From assembly GCA_029844215.1 (NCBI GenBank), contig CM056734.1, forward strand, positions 12,720,501 through 12,784,500: a stretch of DNA of 64,000 nucleotides, written 5' to 3'. This document shows, piece by piece, positions 1 to 11,395 of the stretch. Both the position numbers and the translations under genes were made by a program. The first letter of the stretch is position 1, and each line of letters starts with the position of its first letter. The notes under the pieces are model-generated. The model was not told the DNA's origin and ran no database searches. It worked only from the letters and a program-made list of their open reading frames with translations. The DNA is from Przewalskia tangutica (taxonomy: Eukaryota; Streptophyta; Magnoliopsida; Solanales; Solanaceae).

Positions 1-1022
1 TATACTGTCGTTGAGTAGTTCGCTTCTACCGGAATTTGGAGTACTACTATTCTGGTAAGATAATCGTTCTATCTTGGGAGGCGATATTCCATTAACCTCG
101 AGTATTGTGAGGAGAATAATTTTCTTAAGGACACACTTTGAACTAAGTGGGCTCGATTATATTCTGAAATTATTTTTTCTTATACCAAATATATTCTGTT
201 TATTGTACTGATTTCAATTAAGTATTTTTTATACTGTGAAATCTATTTTTTACTAAGTGTTTAAACAGATTGTGTTGAAACATTATTTTGGCCATATACA
301 GATTATTATACCAACAAATACAAATGAATATTAAATAAAAGGAGTGATGTATAGGAGATTGGGTGCACAATTGTGCCATTAGCGTTTGGATTTGATTTAC
401 TTTGAAGCAATCATTTCTTTAATAACCATATATGTCATTCTTCAAGGACAGGTAACCTTTTTAATTATTATCTGGTCACCTCTCTCTTCACCAGCTGCCA
501 CGATTATACCATCTCCTATAATCATATAATGCTACGGTATACTTGACTAATAAATACTGAATTCTTTTATTTTCCTTCTATATCATTTAGGTGGAATTCA
601 ACGCTCATTTTGTCTTGAATATGGAGCAATGTAGACGTAAAAGTATATTCCAATTTTCAATGACATGCAATGGAATGACACACTAACAAAAAACATGTTC
701 TACCTAACTTGCAAAATATCCTAGACACAGCTAATGCATGCTTATGGAACCATACGGAACAGGGCTTTGTGGTTTATATTCAACATGAATGATCTTTAAA
801 GGACTGACAATAACTTCTACCTGAAAGTAGTAGGACAAGGAAATAGCCAGTTACTTTGTCGTCTGGGCATCTAATTTGGAGGAAAATTAATGTTTTTTCT
901 ACGCAATAACAATATAGGAAATATCTGAAAGACTTTATGGAATTAATGACAGCAATGTCATGTAAACAACCATGTGCTCATTTTACAACAACAGTATAAT
1001 CATTAAAAGCAGGGTGGCCAAT
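1..1022. other. 3' flank of the aldehyde dehydrogenase gene; possible LTR remnant at 1-170
   Basis: No gene is visible. The first ~170 bases, with a GGGAGGCGATATTCC block followed by CTTAAGGACACAC, resemble the U5/leader end of solanaceous Copia LTRs as I remember them; this is a weak call with no second LTR or target-site duplication in view. The rest is AT-rich and includes the presumed 3' untranslated region of the minus-strand gene ending at 1023. No confident polyadenylation signal was picked. Confidence 0.3.
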
Positions 1023-4000
1023 CTATATCCATGCAGGATTCCTCAATGGAGTAACCACAGCCTTCACCTGTAAGTAGTTGCTAAGGCTGTAAATACCTTT
1101 TTCCCTTCCCATGCCACTCATCTTGTACCCTCCAAAAGGAATCCCAGCATCAAATACATCATAGCAGTTAACCCACACAGTTCCAGCTCTCAATCCTCGG
1201 GTCAAGGTGTTTGCTGTGTCGATGTTCTTCGTGAAAACTCCTGCTGCTAGACCATATCGCGTGTTGTTTGCCCTCTTTATTACTTCGCCAATATCCCTGG
1301 CATAGAGTAGACAAGACAACATTTAATATGAAATCTTTCCTTAAAACTTTTCATATCCCAACATACCCAGTGAAAATCCCACAATGTGGGTATGGGGAAA
1401 ACTTTTCATATCATGAACAACAATAAGTTACATCCTTGAACACATATTATCGATCAGACTTTACAGCAAATAGAATCACCTATATCTAAGTCAAGGCATA
1501 GACCCCAAAAATAAGGACAGATTTTGGACAGTCTTTTCCCAATTATTGGGAAAATTCATACCAATTGCCTATCTCGGTTAGAAAGAGCCAGTGACACGGA
1601 TCCAGGATTTGAAACTTATAGGTTCATACCGTGACCTCAAAGTTAATACAATACAATAATAACTGGATTCACAGTTAAATATTTATAGATATTTAGAAGA
1701 TTTCTAATACGTATACAGGGTTTGGGCAAAGTTATTGAGTTCTCGTAAACCCATAGGTACAAGGCTAGATCCACCTCCGATGACAAATAATTATCTGCTT
1801 AAACAAAGTTAAATCCCTAGTAGAGTAAACACTAGAAAGTTTAAGTTGAGCATAAATGTAACCAGTAAAACACTACAGAAATATGCTTATAGTGAAGCTT
1901 ATGTCTAGATTATCTAACTTTCAGCCACAACTTCATATCATTACTTACTTGAATTTGAACACACATTGCACTGGGCCAAAAATCTCATCCTGTGCTATCG
2001 ACATGTCCTCCTGATTCAACCAAGTGTTAAAGTTCGTGTTTAATTACTTTCTCAAGGAACTTTCAGAAACATTATTTGAGGACTTTAGAGAAGAAGGAAA
2101 TCAAGCATATACATTGACATTTGAGAACACAGTGGGCTGAATAAAGTAGCCTTTGGAGCCAATTTTATCACCACCACATTCAAGGGTAGCAGAGCTATCA
2201 CGGCCTGCTCTTATGTACCTAAGAATCTTCTGAAATTGCTCCGAGTCGATCTATGATATTTATTTCAGAGAAATGTCAAATGTGAAAGTTCATAGTTATG
2301 AAAGCGGAATACATAAACATAATGGGACAAGAAGAGAGAAAAAAGAGGGAGTACCTGAGGACCTTGTTCAACACCTTTCTTAAAGGGATCACCAACTACA
2401 CGCTTCATTGCACGTGCCTTTGCCTTCTCTAGAAATTCATCATATACTCGTTCATGTACATAGGTACGAGAACCAGCACAGCAACATTGGCCCTACAGAC
2501 AGAAAGAATTTAATCATGCGCTCAATTACGAGTACTTAACTTTATAAGAATCTGCCTGACCTGATTAAAGAAGAGTGCAAAATGTGCTAGCTCAACGGCA
2601 TGATCAATGTCAGCATCCTCGCATACAATGAAAGGTGATTTCCCTCCTAGTTCGAGGGTAACATGTTTCAGATTGCTTCTGGCAGCCAGTTGAAGAACTG
2701 TTTGTCCAGTTTCCGTTGATCCAGTGAAAGCAAGCTGCAAGAATGAAATGGAAATATGTTAGGTGGGGCAAAATGTCACTCAACTATGCATTACATATTA
2801 TCCAGATAAAAATCAAGTCAGAGGTCCATCAATCCATTATTCATCGATAGAAGAAGCTCTCTCTTCATCATAACCAAAAAGTAAGTTAAGTCACCAACAA
2901 ACTTTTCTTATTCCAGGAAAGTATGTTGTTGCAAAACAGAATCATAACTATGACATTGTGTCGTTACTTTTCTGTTTTTTATTATTCCGCAAACTGCACT
3001 TGGAACAAATAGAGTAACATGGTCCATCCTCTAGGGGGAAATTAGGCATAACTTAAGTTAGATATTTGGCCGTGCAAAATATCACATACACATGTTAGAT
3101 ACTCTCCAGTTGAGCTGGTATAGCTATAACAGCAGAAAAAGCTTTTGATAATTCCAATTGTTGTCAACCTCGACCCCCACTTTAACAAGTTAATCCAGAA
3201 TAAAATATGTAAAGCATTAATAGTCCTCTTGACCACAAGGATACCACCATTACACCAAGTATAAAGTTTCAACCTTTACGCCATTGATTGCTCTTTCTTG
3301 CATGAGTTAAACAGATTGTTAGGTATCCCAATAAACAGAGTTACACGTCAGAGACCTCCAGAACTCATTTTCTAAGCACATTACTGTAAATGTTGTATTC
3401 AGTATTCACCCTGGTCCGACTATAATATATTGTAAGTTGTAATTAGCTTACAACACGGTCACAACATGGTTGCTTCATGATGGAGAAGCACTAGCTGCTC
3501 TGACAGTAAAAACAGAAACTATGCCCCACCAAACTGGAAATGTATCATTAGGTAAAATTCCTCCTCCAAACCATTCAGATATATAACTATTGCAAGTTGC
3601 AAAAAAACTGAAATGTTGTATTCAGTATTCACCCTGGTCCGACTATAATATATTGTAAGTTGTAATTAGCTTACAACACGGTCACAACATGGTTGCTTCA
3701 TGATGGAGAAGCACTAGCTGCTCTGACAGTAAAAACAGAAACTATGCCCCACCAAACTGGAAATGTATCATTAGGTAAAATTCCTCCTCCAAACCATTCA
3801 GATATATAATTATTGCAAGTTGCAAAAAAACTGAACTTAATTCATAAAAAAGAGAAGACTTTCTCATTGACCTTGTCCACATCCATATGACTAGCAAGTG
3901 CTGCACCAGCAGTTGGTCCAAAACCAGAAACAATATTTAGAACACCGGGAGGAAGACCAGCCTGTTGAATGTCAAAAGTCATATATCAGATACATGGAGT

Positions 4001-6265
4001 GAAGAGTCACTTAATCTTGCAAGAGTAACAGGACACCTTTTCAAGTTATTTGTCCAGTTCAAATATCTTGAATGGATGCAGACTCATAAAAAATGGGAAC
4101 AATTATTTTCCTATGCAATTGCTAAGATATTTATGGAATGTAGCAACTTATTCCTCAGCACTAAACACTAAAATATAGACTGCAATGAACCAACCTCGTG
4201 GAATAAGTTTGTAACATAAAGAGCAGTCAGTGGAGTTTGCTCTGCAGTCTTCAGGACAATAGTGTTACCACATGCCAAGGCAGGCCCAACTTTCCAGGAA
4301 AACATAAGAAGGGGAAAGTTCCAAGGAATTATTTGACCAGCAACACCAATTGGTTCATGTAAAGTTTGTACATGGTATGGCCCATCAGCTGGAACGGTTA
4401 GACCATGGATTTTATCTGCCCAACCTATGTTGTTTCAAGAAATAACTTTTTTCAAAAGATTGGCACATACACGCGAAAGCTTGAATAAGATGAATAACTA
4501 GCTAAGTTAAATTAAAGTCCTTGTCTGAAATGTGTCATTACCAGCATAATACCGAAATAGCCGCACAAAAGAAGGTACTTCAGCTTGGGCTGCCTGTAAA
4601 TATGGCTTGCCATTATCCCATGTTTCTAAAGCTGCAAGCTCATCGGTGTGTTTCTCCACCAAATCAGCAAATTTTAACATTATCCGTGACCTTTCCTGAA
4701 GAACACCCCCACATATATTAGGAGATAATCATACAATAGAAGAAAGACTTCTAGAAACTCACAGTCAACAAATTGAGCAGCATTAAATCAGAAGACATAG
4801 TAGAGAAAAAGACAGATCAAGCTTACATAAGCACTCATTTTGGGCCACGGTCCCTCGTCAAATGCCTTACGAGCAGCAGCCACAGCGCGATTAACATCTT
4901 CGAGATCACCTTCAGCAACATTTGCAATGACTTCCCCAGTTCTTGGATCCAAAGTTGGGAATGTTTTTCCTACAAAATATACATAATCCAAGTTTTATTT
5001 CCAGCGGCATAGCTATTAATAAAACCAATAACAAAACTAATGAGTTGAAAATGGTACCAAACAATTACCAGATGCGGAATCAACGAATTGCCCATTGATT
5101 AGAAGCTTGGTGTATTCAACTTGAACAGGTGGAGTGATTAATTCCTCAACAGCAGCAGCAGTACTAAACCTGTGAATCTGCCTTGCCACACCATTGCTCC
5201 TTCCTGATTTTCCGTTAATTAAAAACCGTAAAGAATGGATCTTGGGCCTAACTCAACTCCAAAAGCTAGCTTGTAGGGTGAGTATTGTCCAAGTCCATTC
5301 TCATTCCATATCCGATGTGGGACTCTTAAGAAAAAACGTAAGCTTTTGCACTGACTAGTATAAATCAAATGTCTGCACAACTAATCATTGTAGTGCACTC
5401 CATTTGGAGAAGTTATTATGCATCAATTTCATAACATATACAGAAACAATTATGTAAACTGTGCACTAAATGCTTTAGCAAATATAGGGTGTGCCCACAA
5501 GCCTCTTTCTGCATTAAATTTCATACTAGTAAATTGGGAACTAAGATAAAACATTTAATTCAAGACATGCAAATAGCCAAGACAGAAACAACAGAAGAAT
5601 TTAATTCTTAAACTAAACAGAAGTAGTTCATAAATACAATGGATACTTCAATTAATTCAAGATCCCAGCCATAAACTTAAAAAAAGTAGAAAAGTGAAAG
5701 TATATACTCCTCTGTCCTAATTTATGTGTCACTAGATTCAAACTACATGAACTTTGACTGATTTTTTAAGATGTATTTTTCACCAAATTGATATGAGAAA
5801 AATTGCAACTTATAGTATTTTTAATGTAGTTTTCAAATATATAAATTTAATGTTAAAATATTGTGTTAAACTAATCCAAATTAGCTTCAAAGTTTAGTTA
5901 AATTGACTCTCCAAAAATGAAAAGTGACACATAAATTGGTACGGAGGGAGTATATGATTTAGAAGTTATTCACCCTGCATCAAAGCATGAAGATCAATTG
6001 GTCTGAACACAAACAAGTTCATCCACCCCAAAAACCACCTTTCTTGCCCTTTAGAGTTAATTGGAGCCATACCCAATACTAAAGAACCCACCTTAAACAT
6101 CATCATAATCAAAGATATAAGCTTTTTTAAAATAAAAAAAAACTTGCAAATATTACAGATTAAAACAAAGAAAAAAAGGGAAGAAAGATAGCAACCTAGA
6201 GGAGCAGAAGCAGAAGGAAGACAGAGAGAACGAGAGAGAAAGGAAGAAAGTCTGCGAGCTGACAT
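1023..6265 (-). CDS. ALDH2B: Mitochondrial aldehyde dehydrogenase, family 2 (ALDH2B type), 11 coding exons, complete
   Basis: NAD-dependent oxidation of acetaldehyde and other aldehydes to carboxylic acids, expected in the mitochondrial matrix. Coding exons from 5' to 3': 6265-6196, 5203-5069, 4969-4827, 4695-4542, 4424-4195, 3961-3872, 2734-2561, 2492-2355, 2250-2113, 2010-1949, 1296-1023. All junctions are GT-AG and phases match, giving 1608 nt and 535 residues, the usual plant length. Residues 1-35 (MSARRLSSFLSRS..., Arg/Ser/Leu-rich, almost no acid) look like a mitochondrial presequence. Visible motifs are the nucleotide-binding FTGSTETG (~277-284), the general-base Glu in VTLELGG (~Glu302) and the nucleophile in GQCCCAG (~Cys336). 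The 34-residue Glu-to-Cys spacing is that of the family. The start was chosen because homologues begin M(A/S)ARRLSS; an in-frame upstream ATG exists at 6355. No frameshift or stop was seen, so the gene is probably functional. Isoform numbering is uncertain. Confidence 0.96.
3388..3833. repeat. 223-bp tandem duplication inside an ALDH intron
   Basis: Positions 3388-3610 and 3611-3833 are consecutive direct copies, 223 bp each. The only mismatch I found is C at 3587 versus T at 3810. The duplication lies in the large intron between the exons at 3872-3961 and 2561-2734, about 40 bp from the donor site of the former. Near-identity suggests a recent event or an assembly artefact. Confidence 0.93.
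5704..5953. mobile_element. MITE with TACTCC(CTCC)GT-type inverted ends in ALDH intron 1
   Basis: The left end TACTCCTCTGTCCTAATTT and the right end, whose reverse complement is TACTCCCTCCGTACCAATTT, form ~27-bp terminal inverted repeats that both continue into ATGTGTCAC. TA dinucleotides flank both ends. The ~250-bp body is AT-rich and non-coding. Size, ends and TA duplication fit a Tc1/mariner-type (Stowaway-like) MITE. It sits wholly in intron 1 (5204-6195). Confidence 0.75.
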
Positions 6266-6435
6266 GGCTTTGCAAAGCTGTGTCAAGTTTCCACAAGTTC
6301 TTTTGAATTGCTTTAGTGGGAGTAGTTGAAGATAGAAATAGAAAGAGATATACATCTGATGAAGTGATGAGTGACCAACTAATGTTAGAAAACTTAGTAA
6401 CGTGGAATGTTATTTAACTCATTATTTATGATTCA
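6266..6435 (-). promoter_or_regulatory. 5' UTR and proximal promoter region of the ALDH gene
   Basis: Upstream of the chosen ATG (6265) the leader is pyrimidine-rich. An in-frame ATG at 6355-6353 opens 30 extra codons without a stop, so a longer N-terminus or a leader-coded peptide cannot be excluded. A weak TATA-like CATAAATAATG on the minus strand lies near 6420-6431. A transcription start between these points is inference only. Confidence 0.4.
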
Positions 6436-6499
6436 AATAATTATGTCTCGCACGTCCAAAATGTCATTTTCGTATATTCGTAATGCCAAGTATCGAATT

Positions 6500-7440
6500 T
6501 CAATAGTGAAAAAGATATTAGTACGTGAGTAAACGTTTGAGACATAAAATGATGGACGGTCATTGGTTAAATGATGTGTGTTCCACGTTGTTAAATGAAG
6601 GAAGAAGAGTACGAAGTGTAAGATTGAAGCGGGACAGAAAAGAGTCGCGATGCCACCGCAGAGTCGCGATGCCACCACCATCAGGGTCGCGAAGCCTGAA
6701 GGCTGAGCCACGGCGCTAATTAGTCTTTTGGTTACTGAAGTCGCGACGCTAACGAGTCAGTGTCTGTGCGAACGGAAGTTCAAAAGTTTGGCTGATTATA
6801 GGAACGTTTTGGAGCATTGGAGTGTCAGTTTATCCTCCATAAATCAATCATCATTTGGCTGCACTACTTGGTGAATTAAGTGATCATTACATGTCACTTA
6901 AATGACCATTACATGGGCACTTGAAGAGACATTCTTACACTACTAAATATTGAGGCATTTGGCTTAATTGGAGAACACACTACACTCATACTTACATTCC
7001 TATTTCTGAAACTTTTCCTCTCTAAGCATTCTTTCAAACACTCAAAGATTCTTCTTTAGAAATACTTGAGTTTCCTTTGCTCATTTGTTTGATGATGTTT
7101 TATCTTGTGAGACAGTTGACCATAAACGTAAAAGGATTTATACGAGGCAATAATGTCTTAAGAACAGAGTGCTAACACTCGACTCATCACAATTGTAACA
7201 AGTAGGGATTTAGTGTTTTTTTTGTTTCAGGTTATCAAAATCAAGGGGCTTGCTGCAGTTGAACGAAGATCCAAAGATCCAAGACTTCAAGAGTTCAAGA
7301 ACGAGGATCAAGATCACAAAAGCTTATTGTTGCCACAATTCTTGTGGGCTTCAAGTTGATGTAATTATAATAATTATATTTTACCCTTTCAAAGCACTAG
7401 TAATAATTATTTATTATTTTCGTACATTTATTGTGTAACT
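6500..7440 (+). mobile_element. Probable LTR-type retrotransposon remnant (no coding part)
   Basis: Non-coding segment that starts with the CG-motif cluster, continues through a weak TATA-like site near 6838 and ends in a leader-like stretch (CTTAAGAACAGAGTG near 7150; repeated GATCCAAAGATCCAAG near 7268). This order resembles the U3-R-U5 of the Copia LTR found at 32.2-40.2 kb. No paired LTR, primer-binding site or target-site duplication was seen, so the boundaries are guesses. Confidence 0.3.
6640..6750. repeat. Cluster of four TCGCGA-centred CG motifs
   Basis: GTCGCGATGCC occurs at 6644-6654 and 6663-6673, GTCGCGAAGCC at 6686-6696 and GTCGCGACGCT at 6740-6750. The first three cores are 19 and 23 bp apart. 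The arrangement, including the short ACC spacer after GCC, parallels the CCGCGGTGCC motifs of the Copia element at 33.2 and 40.6-40.9 kb. It lies ~90 bp upstream of a TATA-like CATAAATC at 6838. Confidence 0.7.
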
Positions 7441-8182
7441 CACAACTACCCGCAAGTGTCAAACAATACAATACTCATGATTTGAGCCATACGGCCTGTT
7501 TTGTATTTGGCCTCATGCTTCTTACTTTTCTGTCTTGTTTTGTCTTCTCCTTCAAAATCACTGTTACAATACTCGTTAATATAACTTTTAAGGGGTAGTT
7601 TGGTTGAAATAATTCTTACTGTACTATTAAAGCATTGTACTTGTTAATATAACTTTAAAGGGTAGTTTGGTGGCAGTTAGTAAGTGAATGTATTAGCATA
7701 ACTAGAATTATACTCGGTAGCAGTTTAGTTAATATGTAAAAAGATTGTTAGGTTATCGATTTACAATTTTGCATAATTAAAATATGTATAGTTACGAGTT
7801 CATTTATGTATTTTATTTTATGCATAGTGAAAAATGAAATAACTAATATAGAAATAACTAAATTTTGCATCACTAATTTCTACGTTATTAATAAATCCAT
7901 AACTCTAATCATTAACTAATTTCAGTATTATTTTATGATTGAGGTCTCTTTTTTCTAAATTTTGAGATAGAGATAAGGATGTGTACACGTTATTCTCCTC
8001 GGACTTTAATTTACTTGTGAGATTATTTGGATATGTTGTTGTTATTGGAATAAAGTGCCTAAAATGATCGTTGCATTTACTGTACGATTTACTTAAGTTG
8101 GTCGCTAATTTTCTCAAAAACGTTGTTAATTAACAATTTTTTCAACATCATCATGGTGCATTATCAAACAATTCCTCGTTAG
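7441..8182. other. AT-rich intergenic DNA with a ~70-bp spaced direct repeat
   Basis: No gene is seen. A ~30-bp phrase beginning GTTAATATAACTTTTAAGGG near 7575 recurs near 7645 with small differences. The remainder is low-complexity AT-rich sequence. Confidence 0.5.
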
Positions 8183-8455
8183 AGTAATTACAAAAGGTGC
8201 CCGCATGAACGTAGCTCAGTTGGTTCCAGGGTGGTAGATTGCCCTCAAGTAGGTAGATTCGAGTTCTGACAATCGCAGTGTGGGAATTTCATTCTTCTTT
8301 GTGACGACTTCGCGCACTGATTAATCGCTGTCCCACCTAGCTGAAATTCTTGAATCATCATAATTTACCTCTTTCACCAATTTCTGTAGGGCCAGAGAAT
8401 AGGTCTGCGGGCGAGAAATTTCACCTTGCGCGCCCCCCAAGTAATTACAAAAGGT
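8183..8455 (+). mobile_element. tRNA-derived SINE with 16-bp target-site duplication
   Basis: The body (8199-8439) is flanked by perfect direct repeats AGTAATTACAAAAGGT at 8183-8198 and 8440-8455. Near the 5' end is an A-box-like GTAGCTCAGTTGG (8211-8223), followed ~45 bp later by a degenerate B-box-like GATTCGAGTTC, the layout of an internal RNA polymerase III promoter. The 3' part (TTTACCTCTTTCACC..., GGGCCAGAGAATAGG) matches the second unit of the composite at 9839-10365 in style. This is a retroposon, not a functional tRNA gene. Confidence 0.88.
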
Positions 8456-9110
8456 TTTTTCGGAAGCTTTTATAGCAATCACTTACCTCGCAAGCGCTTA
8501 AATTTGACTAACACGTGGCCCCAAAAAATTACGCCGAATATTTTATTTTTATTTTTGCTAACCAGTAGAAGCAATAATATACGGGTCCCATATCTCAATA
8601 AAAACTCGCACTCCTAGTAAAGTCAAAATTGGTGATTATCAGAAAATCTAAGGATATTTTAGACCAAAAATCCGCTTTGAATTGTGAACTTGACATCTCG
8701 TATTAAAGTTTATGTGAATTTCCATTTTCTGCTAATTTGAGGGAAAATTTACACTATTTGCAATTTATAATAGATTATGGAGTGCTTTTTGAAACACGGA
8801 TGTGTTTATTTTTTAAGTAGTAAACTGCTTTACGATAATCAATTAGGGTATTTGGCCTATAATTATAGAAGTGATTCTCATAAACAGCTTCTGCTTTAAA
8901 ACATTTATGCAAATTTACTAGAATATTCTTTTTAATAGATTTAAAACTATTTAAAATATTATTTTATATCATATGTTTCTAAAAATTAGTATATCTTTAC
9001 AATTTAATAATTTTTTTTAAAATTATTTAATTGCAACATTTAATCAAAAAATAATATTATATTGTACATAAGAAATGTAACGACAATATGATAGTCAATA
9101 ACTCAAATAT
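8456..9110. other. Intergenic AT-rich DNA
   Basis: No coding signal. It contains phrases typical of decayed hAT-type MITEs (for example GTATTTGGCCTATAATTATAGAAG near 8847) but no clean paired termini. Confidence 0.4.
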
Positions 9111-9114
9111 GTCC

Positions 9115-9480
9115 AAACCTACCCCCGTTCTACCCACACCTACCCCCACCACATCCTCAAATTTCTATGTCATATTTTTTTTACTTTTATAAAAAATATG
9201 AATTTTTTTCTTCCCCCTTACCCCCAACCCCACCCATTGCCCTACCTCATCCTCAAATTTCTATTCCATATTTTTTGTTACTTTTATAAAAAATGATTGA
9301 AAATATGAAAAAAATTTCTTACCCCCTGCCCTACCCCCACCCCCACCCATTTCCATACCCCATCCTCAAATTTCTATTTCATATTTTTTGTTACTTTTAT
9401 AAAAAAAAAAAATACCCCCGCCCTACCCCTACCCTCACCCTATCCCTATTCCCAAATTTCTATTTTATATGGGGATATTA
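9115..9480. repeat. C-rich/AT-rich tandem array, about four ~110-bp units
   Basis: Each unit has a run of ACCCCC-type sequence followed by CATCCTCAAATTTCTATTTC and ATATTTTTTGTTACTTTTAT. Units begin near 9115, 9215, 9325 and 9412. The + strand is strongly C-rich, so the minus strand is G-rich. The translated frames are low-complexity Pro/Tyr and are not proteins. Confidence 0.75.
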
Positions 9481-9539
9481 TATGAGATTAAAAGGAATTT
9501 TGTGAAAAGAAAATGGTAAATGGGTCCAAAAAAAATTCA

Positions 9540-9700
9540 ATGAATGAGCAAAAAGGGCTTCTCCAGAAGCACAAAATTAGTGTTTCGGCTTCTCTTTCCA
9601 TCTAGAAACACTTTTTGGCTTCTGGAAAAAGTGTTTCTACTTGTGGAAAGATGGTGTTTGGCCAAAGACTTCCAGAAGCTTGGCCAAACACCACCTATAT
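9540..9700. repeat. Inverted-repeat relic (hAT-MITE-like) with a 13-bp stem
   Basis: GGTGTTTGGCCAA (9653-9665) and TTGGCCAAACACC (~9680-9692) are perfect reverse complements separated by ~14 bp. Surrounding copies of CTTCTGGAA/TTCCAGAAG at several positions make further imperfect stems. GGCCAAACACC-type ends are common in dicot hAT MITEs. The outer boundaries are not resolved. Confidence 0.5.
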
Positions 9701-9823
9701 CAAAGTTAGTACTTCATATGTTTTAATTTATATAATACATTATTTGACTTGTTTTAGACCTTAAGATTCAAAAAAAATTATTTTTTAAACTTCGTACCGA
9801 GTAAAACTACATTATATAAATTG

Positions 9824-10380
9824 AGAAAAAGAGAGTATATCCAACAGCATTTGGCCCAATGGTCAAAGGTTAGGCTAAGGATACCTTGTGTGGGAGGTCT
9901 TGGGTTCGATTCCCCATATCAGCAGAGGTGAGATTAATTGCCATTCTGCAGGGGCAAGGGGAGTAGCTAACCCTAAGTCTCTAACACGGATGGAATTACT
10001 CATAAAAAATCCTCCAAACGTGTAGGGACAAGCGGAGCGATTCCGTAGTCCAGCCGGGAGGGTCCATTGATAAGGAGGATTCGAACCCGAGACCACGCGC
10101 TAAAAAATGACTAATAATTAACCACTCAAACGGCTGAATAAAGCCAACATTTTTTTTTCCGCACGGTGTAGCTCGATTGGTTCCGTGGCGACGCTCCCAA
10201 AGCGAGTTCGAGCCACAGCACGCAGCTGGGAGTTCATTTCTCCTTTGTGAGGATGACTCATGCGCACTGCATCGTGCCTCCCACCTAGCGCCGAAGACTG
10301 TGATTTACCTCCTCCACCAATCTGCAGCCTGGAGGCCCCATGGGCGATGATTTCATTTGCTCCCAAGAAAAAGAGAGTAT
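9824..10380 (+). mobile_element. Composite of two different SINE units in one target-site duplication
   Basis: AGAAAAAGAGAGTAT occurs at 9824-9838 and again at 10366-10380, bracketing 9839-10365. The first unit (about 9839-10110) has an A-box-like TTGGCCCAATGGTC and a B-box-like GGTTCGATTCCCC. The second (about 10157-10365) starts GTGTAGCTCGATTGG, has GAGTTCGAGCC, and ends with the same TTTACCTCCTCCACCAATC style tail as the SINE at 8199. No separate duplication flanks the second unit, so the pair may have moved as one unit or the second may have joined the first at its tail. Confidence 0.75.
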
Positions 10381-10744
10381 TATTTATTTTTCAATTTATC
10401 ATATCAAATTTATTATGTAAAGTTATATATTGCGACAGGCTATAAACGAGTTCAATTTGATAGTGCAGAAAAATATATTAAATAGTGAGTAAATACATTT
10501 TAAACCTCCACTACTCTTATTGAAGTAATTGTTGATTATCCAAAAATCCGGGGGATATTGTAAAGCATCACTCTTTGATCCTTGATGTTTTATCCAACTT
10601 AAAACACGTGCTATGACTCTTGGACATTTTATTTTAACGTTTTCCCGAAATATCATAATCAATACTCGCATACGGACAATTGAATGAAAATAAACATTCT
10701 AGACTTTTTAGCCTTGTCATAAATTCAGTCATATACAGAGCATA
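10381..10744. other. Intergenic DNA, nothing recognised
   Basis: AT-rich sequence without a convincing ORF, RNA gene or repeat structure. Confidence 0.4.
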
Positions 10745-11130
10745 AGCGTTGTTCGAGGAGGTGTGAGAGATTGACCATTGATGATTTTATGAAGGGTATA
10801 GGTAGACCGAAAAAATATTGGTGAAAAGTGATTAGAGAGGACATGACACAGTTTCAACTCACCGAGGACATAACCTTAGATAGGATGATATTGAGAACAC
10901 AGATCAGGATAAAGGGCTAGTAGTTAGTTGGACATGTTGTACTTCGTATTATTCGTGTATTTTAATTTTTTGTCCTTTAATTCCTGGTATTATCTGTTAA
11001 CTGTGTCATGATCTCTCTACTTTACTTTACTTTCTTCAAACCTTATCTTACCTTTGTCATATTTTCTCTTGAGTCGAATGTCTTTCGAAAATAGTCTCTC
11101 TATCTCTCAAAGTAGAGGTAAGGTCTGCGT
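10745..11130 (+). mobile_element. 3' end of an RTE-like LINE
   Basis: A frame from ~10802 to 10920 reads GRPKKYW, then a stop, then VIREDMTQFQLTED..TLDR, the C-terminal signature I know from plant RTE-type LINE polyproteins with the pattern GRPKKYWGEVIRxDM. It is followed by the non-coding tail CTTTCGAAAATAGTCTCTCT...AGGTAAGGTCTGCGT. The tail stops exactly where a CACTA terminus begins (11131), so the LINE was probably cut by that insertion. The 5' part is absent. Confidence 0.68.
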
Positions 11131-11149
11131 CACTACTACATTTTTAATC

Positions 11150-11395
11150 TAATGCAACGGTTCATAGAAAGGCTAATGCAACGACATATGTAATATCGTT
11201 GCATTAGATATGTGACTAATGCGACAGGTTCAAGAGTAACAAATCAGAAAATTATGCTAATGCAACGGTAGAACATGACCGTTGCATTAGCCTGTGTAAT
11301 GCGACGACTCAAATTGTCTAATGCAACGGCCAAAACGACTGTTGCATTAGTCTATGTAATGCAACGGTTGTCCCTAGTTAATGCAACAGTCATTG
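11150..11395. repeat. CACTA subterminal repeat array (CTAATGCAACGG and its complement)
   Basis: About eleven copies of TAATGCAACGG or CCGTTGCATTA with one or two mismatches occur on both strands, including near 11150, 11171, 11197, 11256, 11281, 11320, 11341, 11358 and 11379. Such subterminal motifs are the binding sites of the transposon-encoded DNA-binding protein in CACTA elements. Confidence 0.85.

Noticed and set aside
8205..8275. Possible tRNA gene
   Set aside because: A- and B-box-like motifs are present, but a convincing cloverleaf is not, and the 16-bp target-site duplication shows it is a SINE head.
9293..9505. Pro/Tyr-rich open frame
   Set aside because: Low-complexity translation of the C-rich tandem array.
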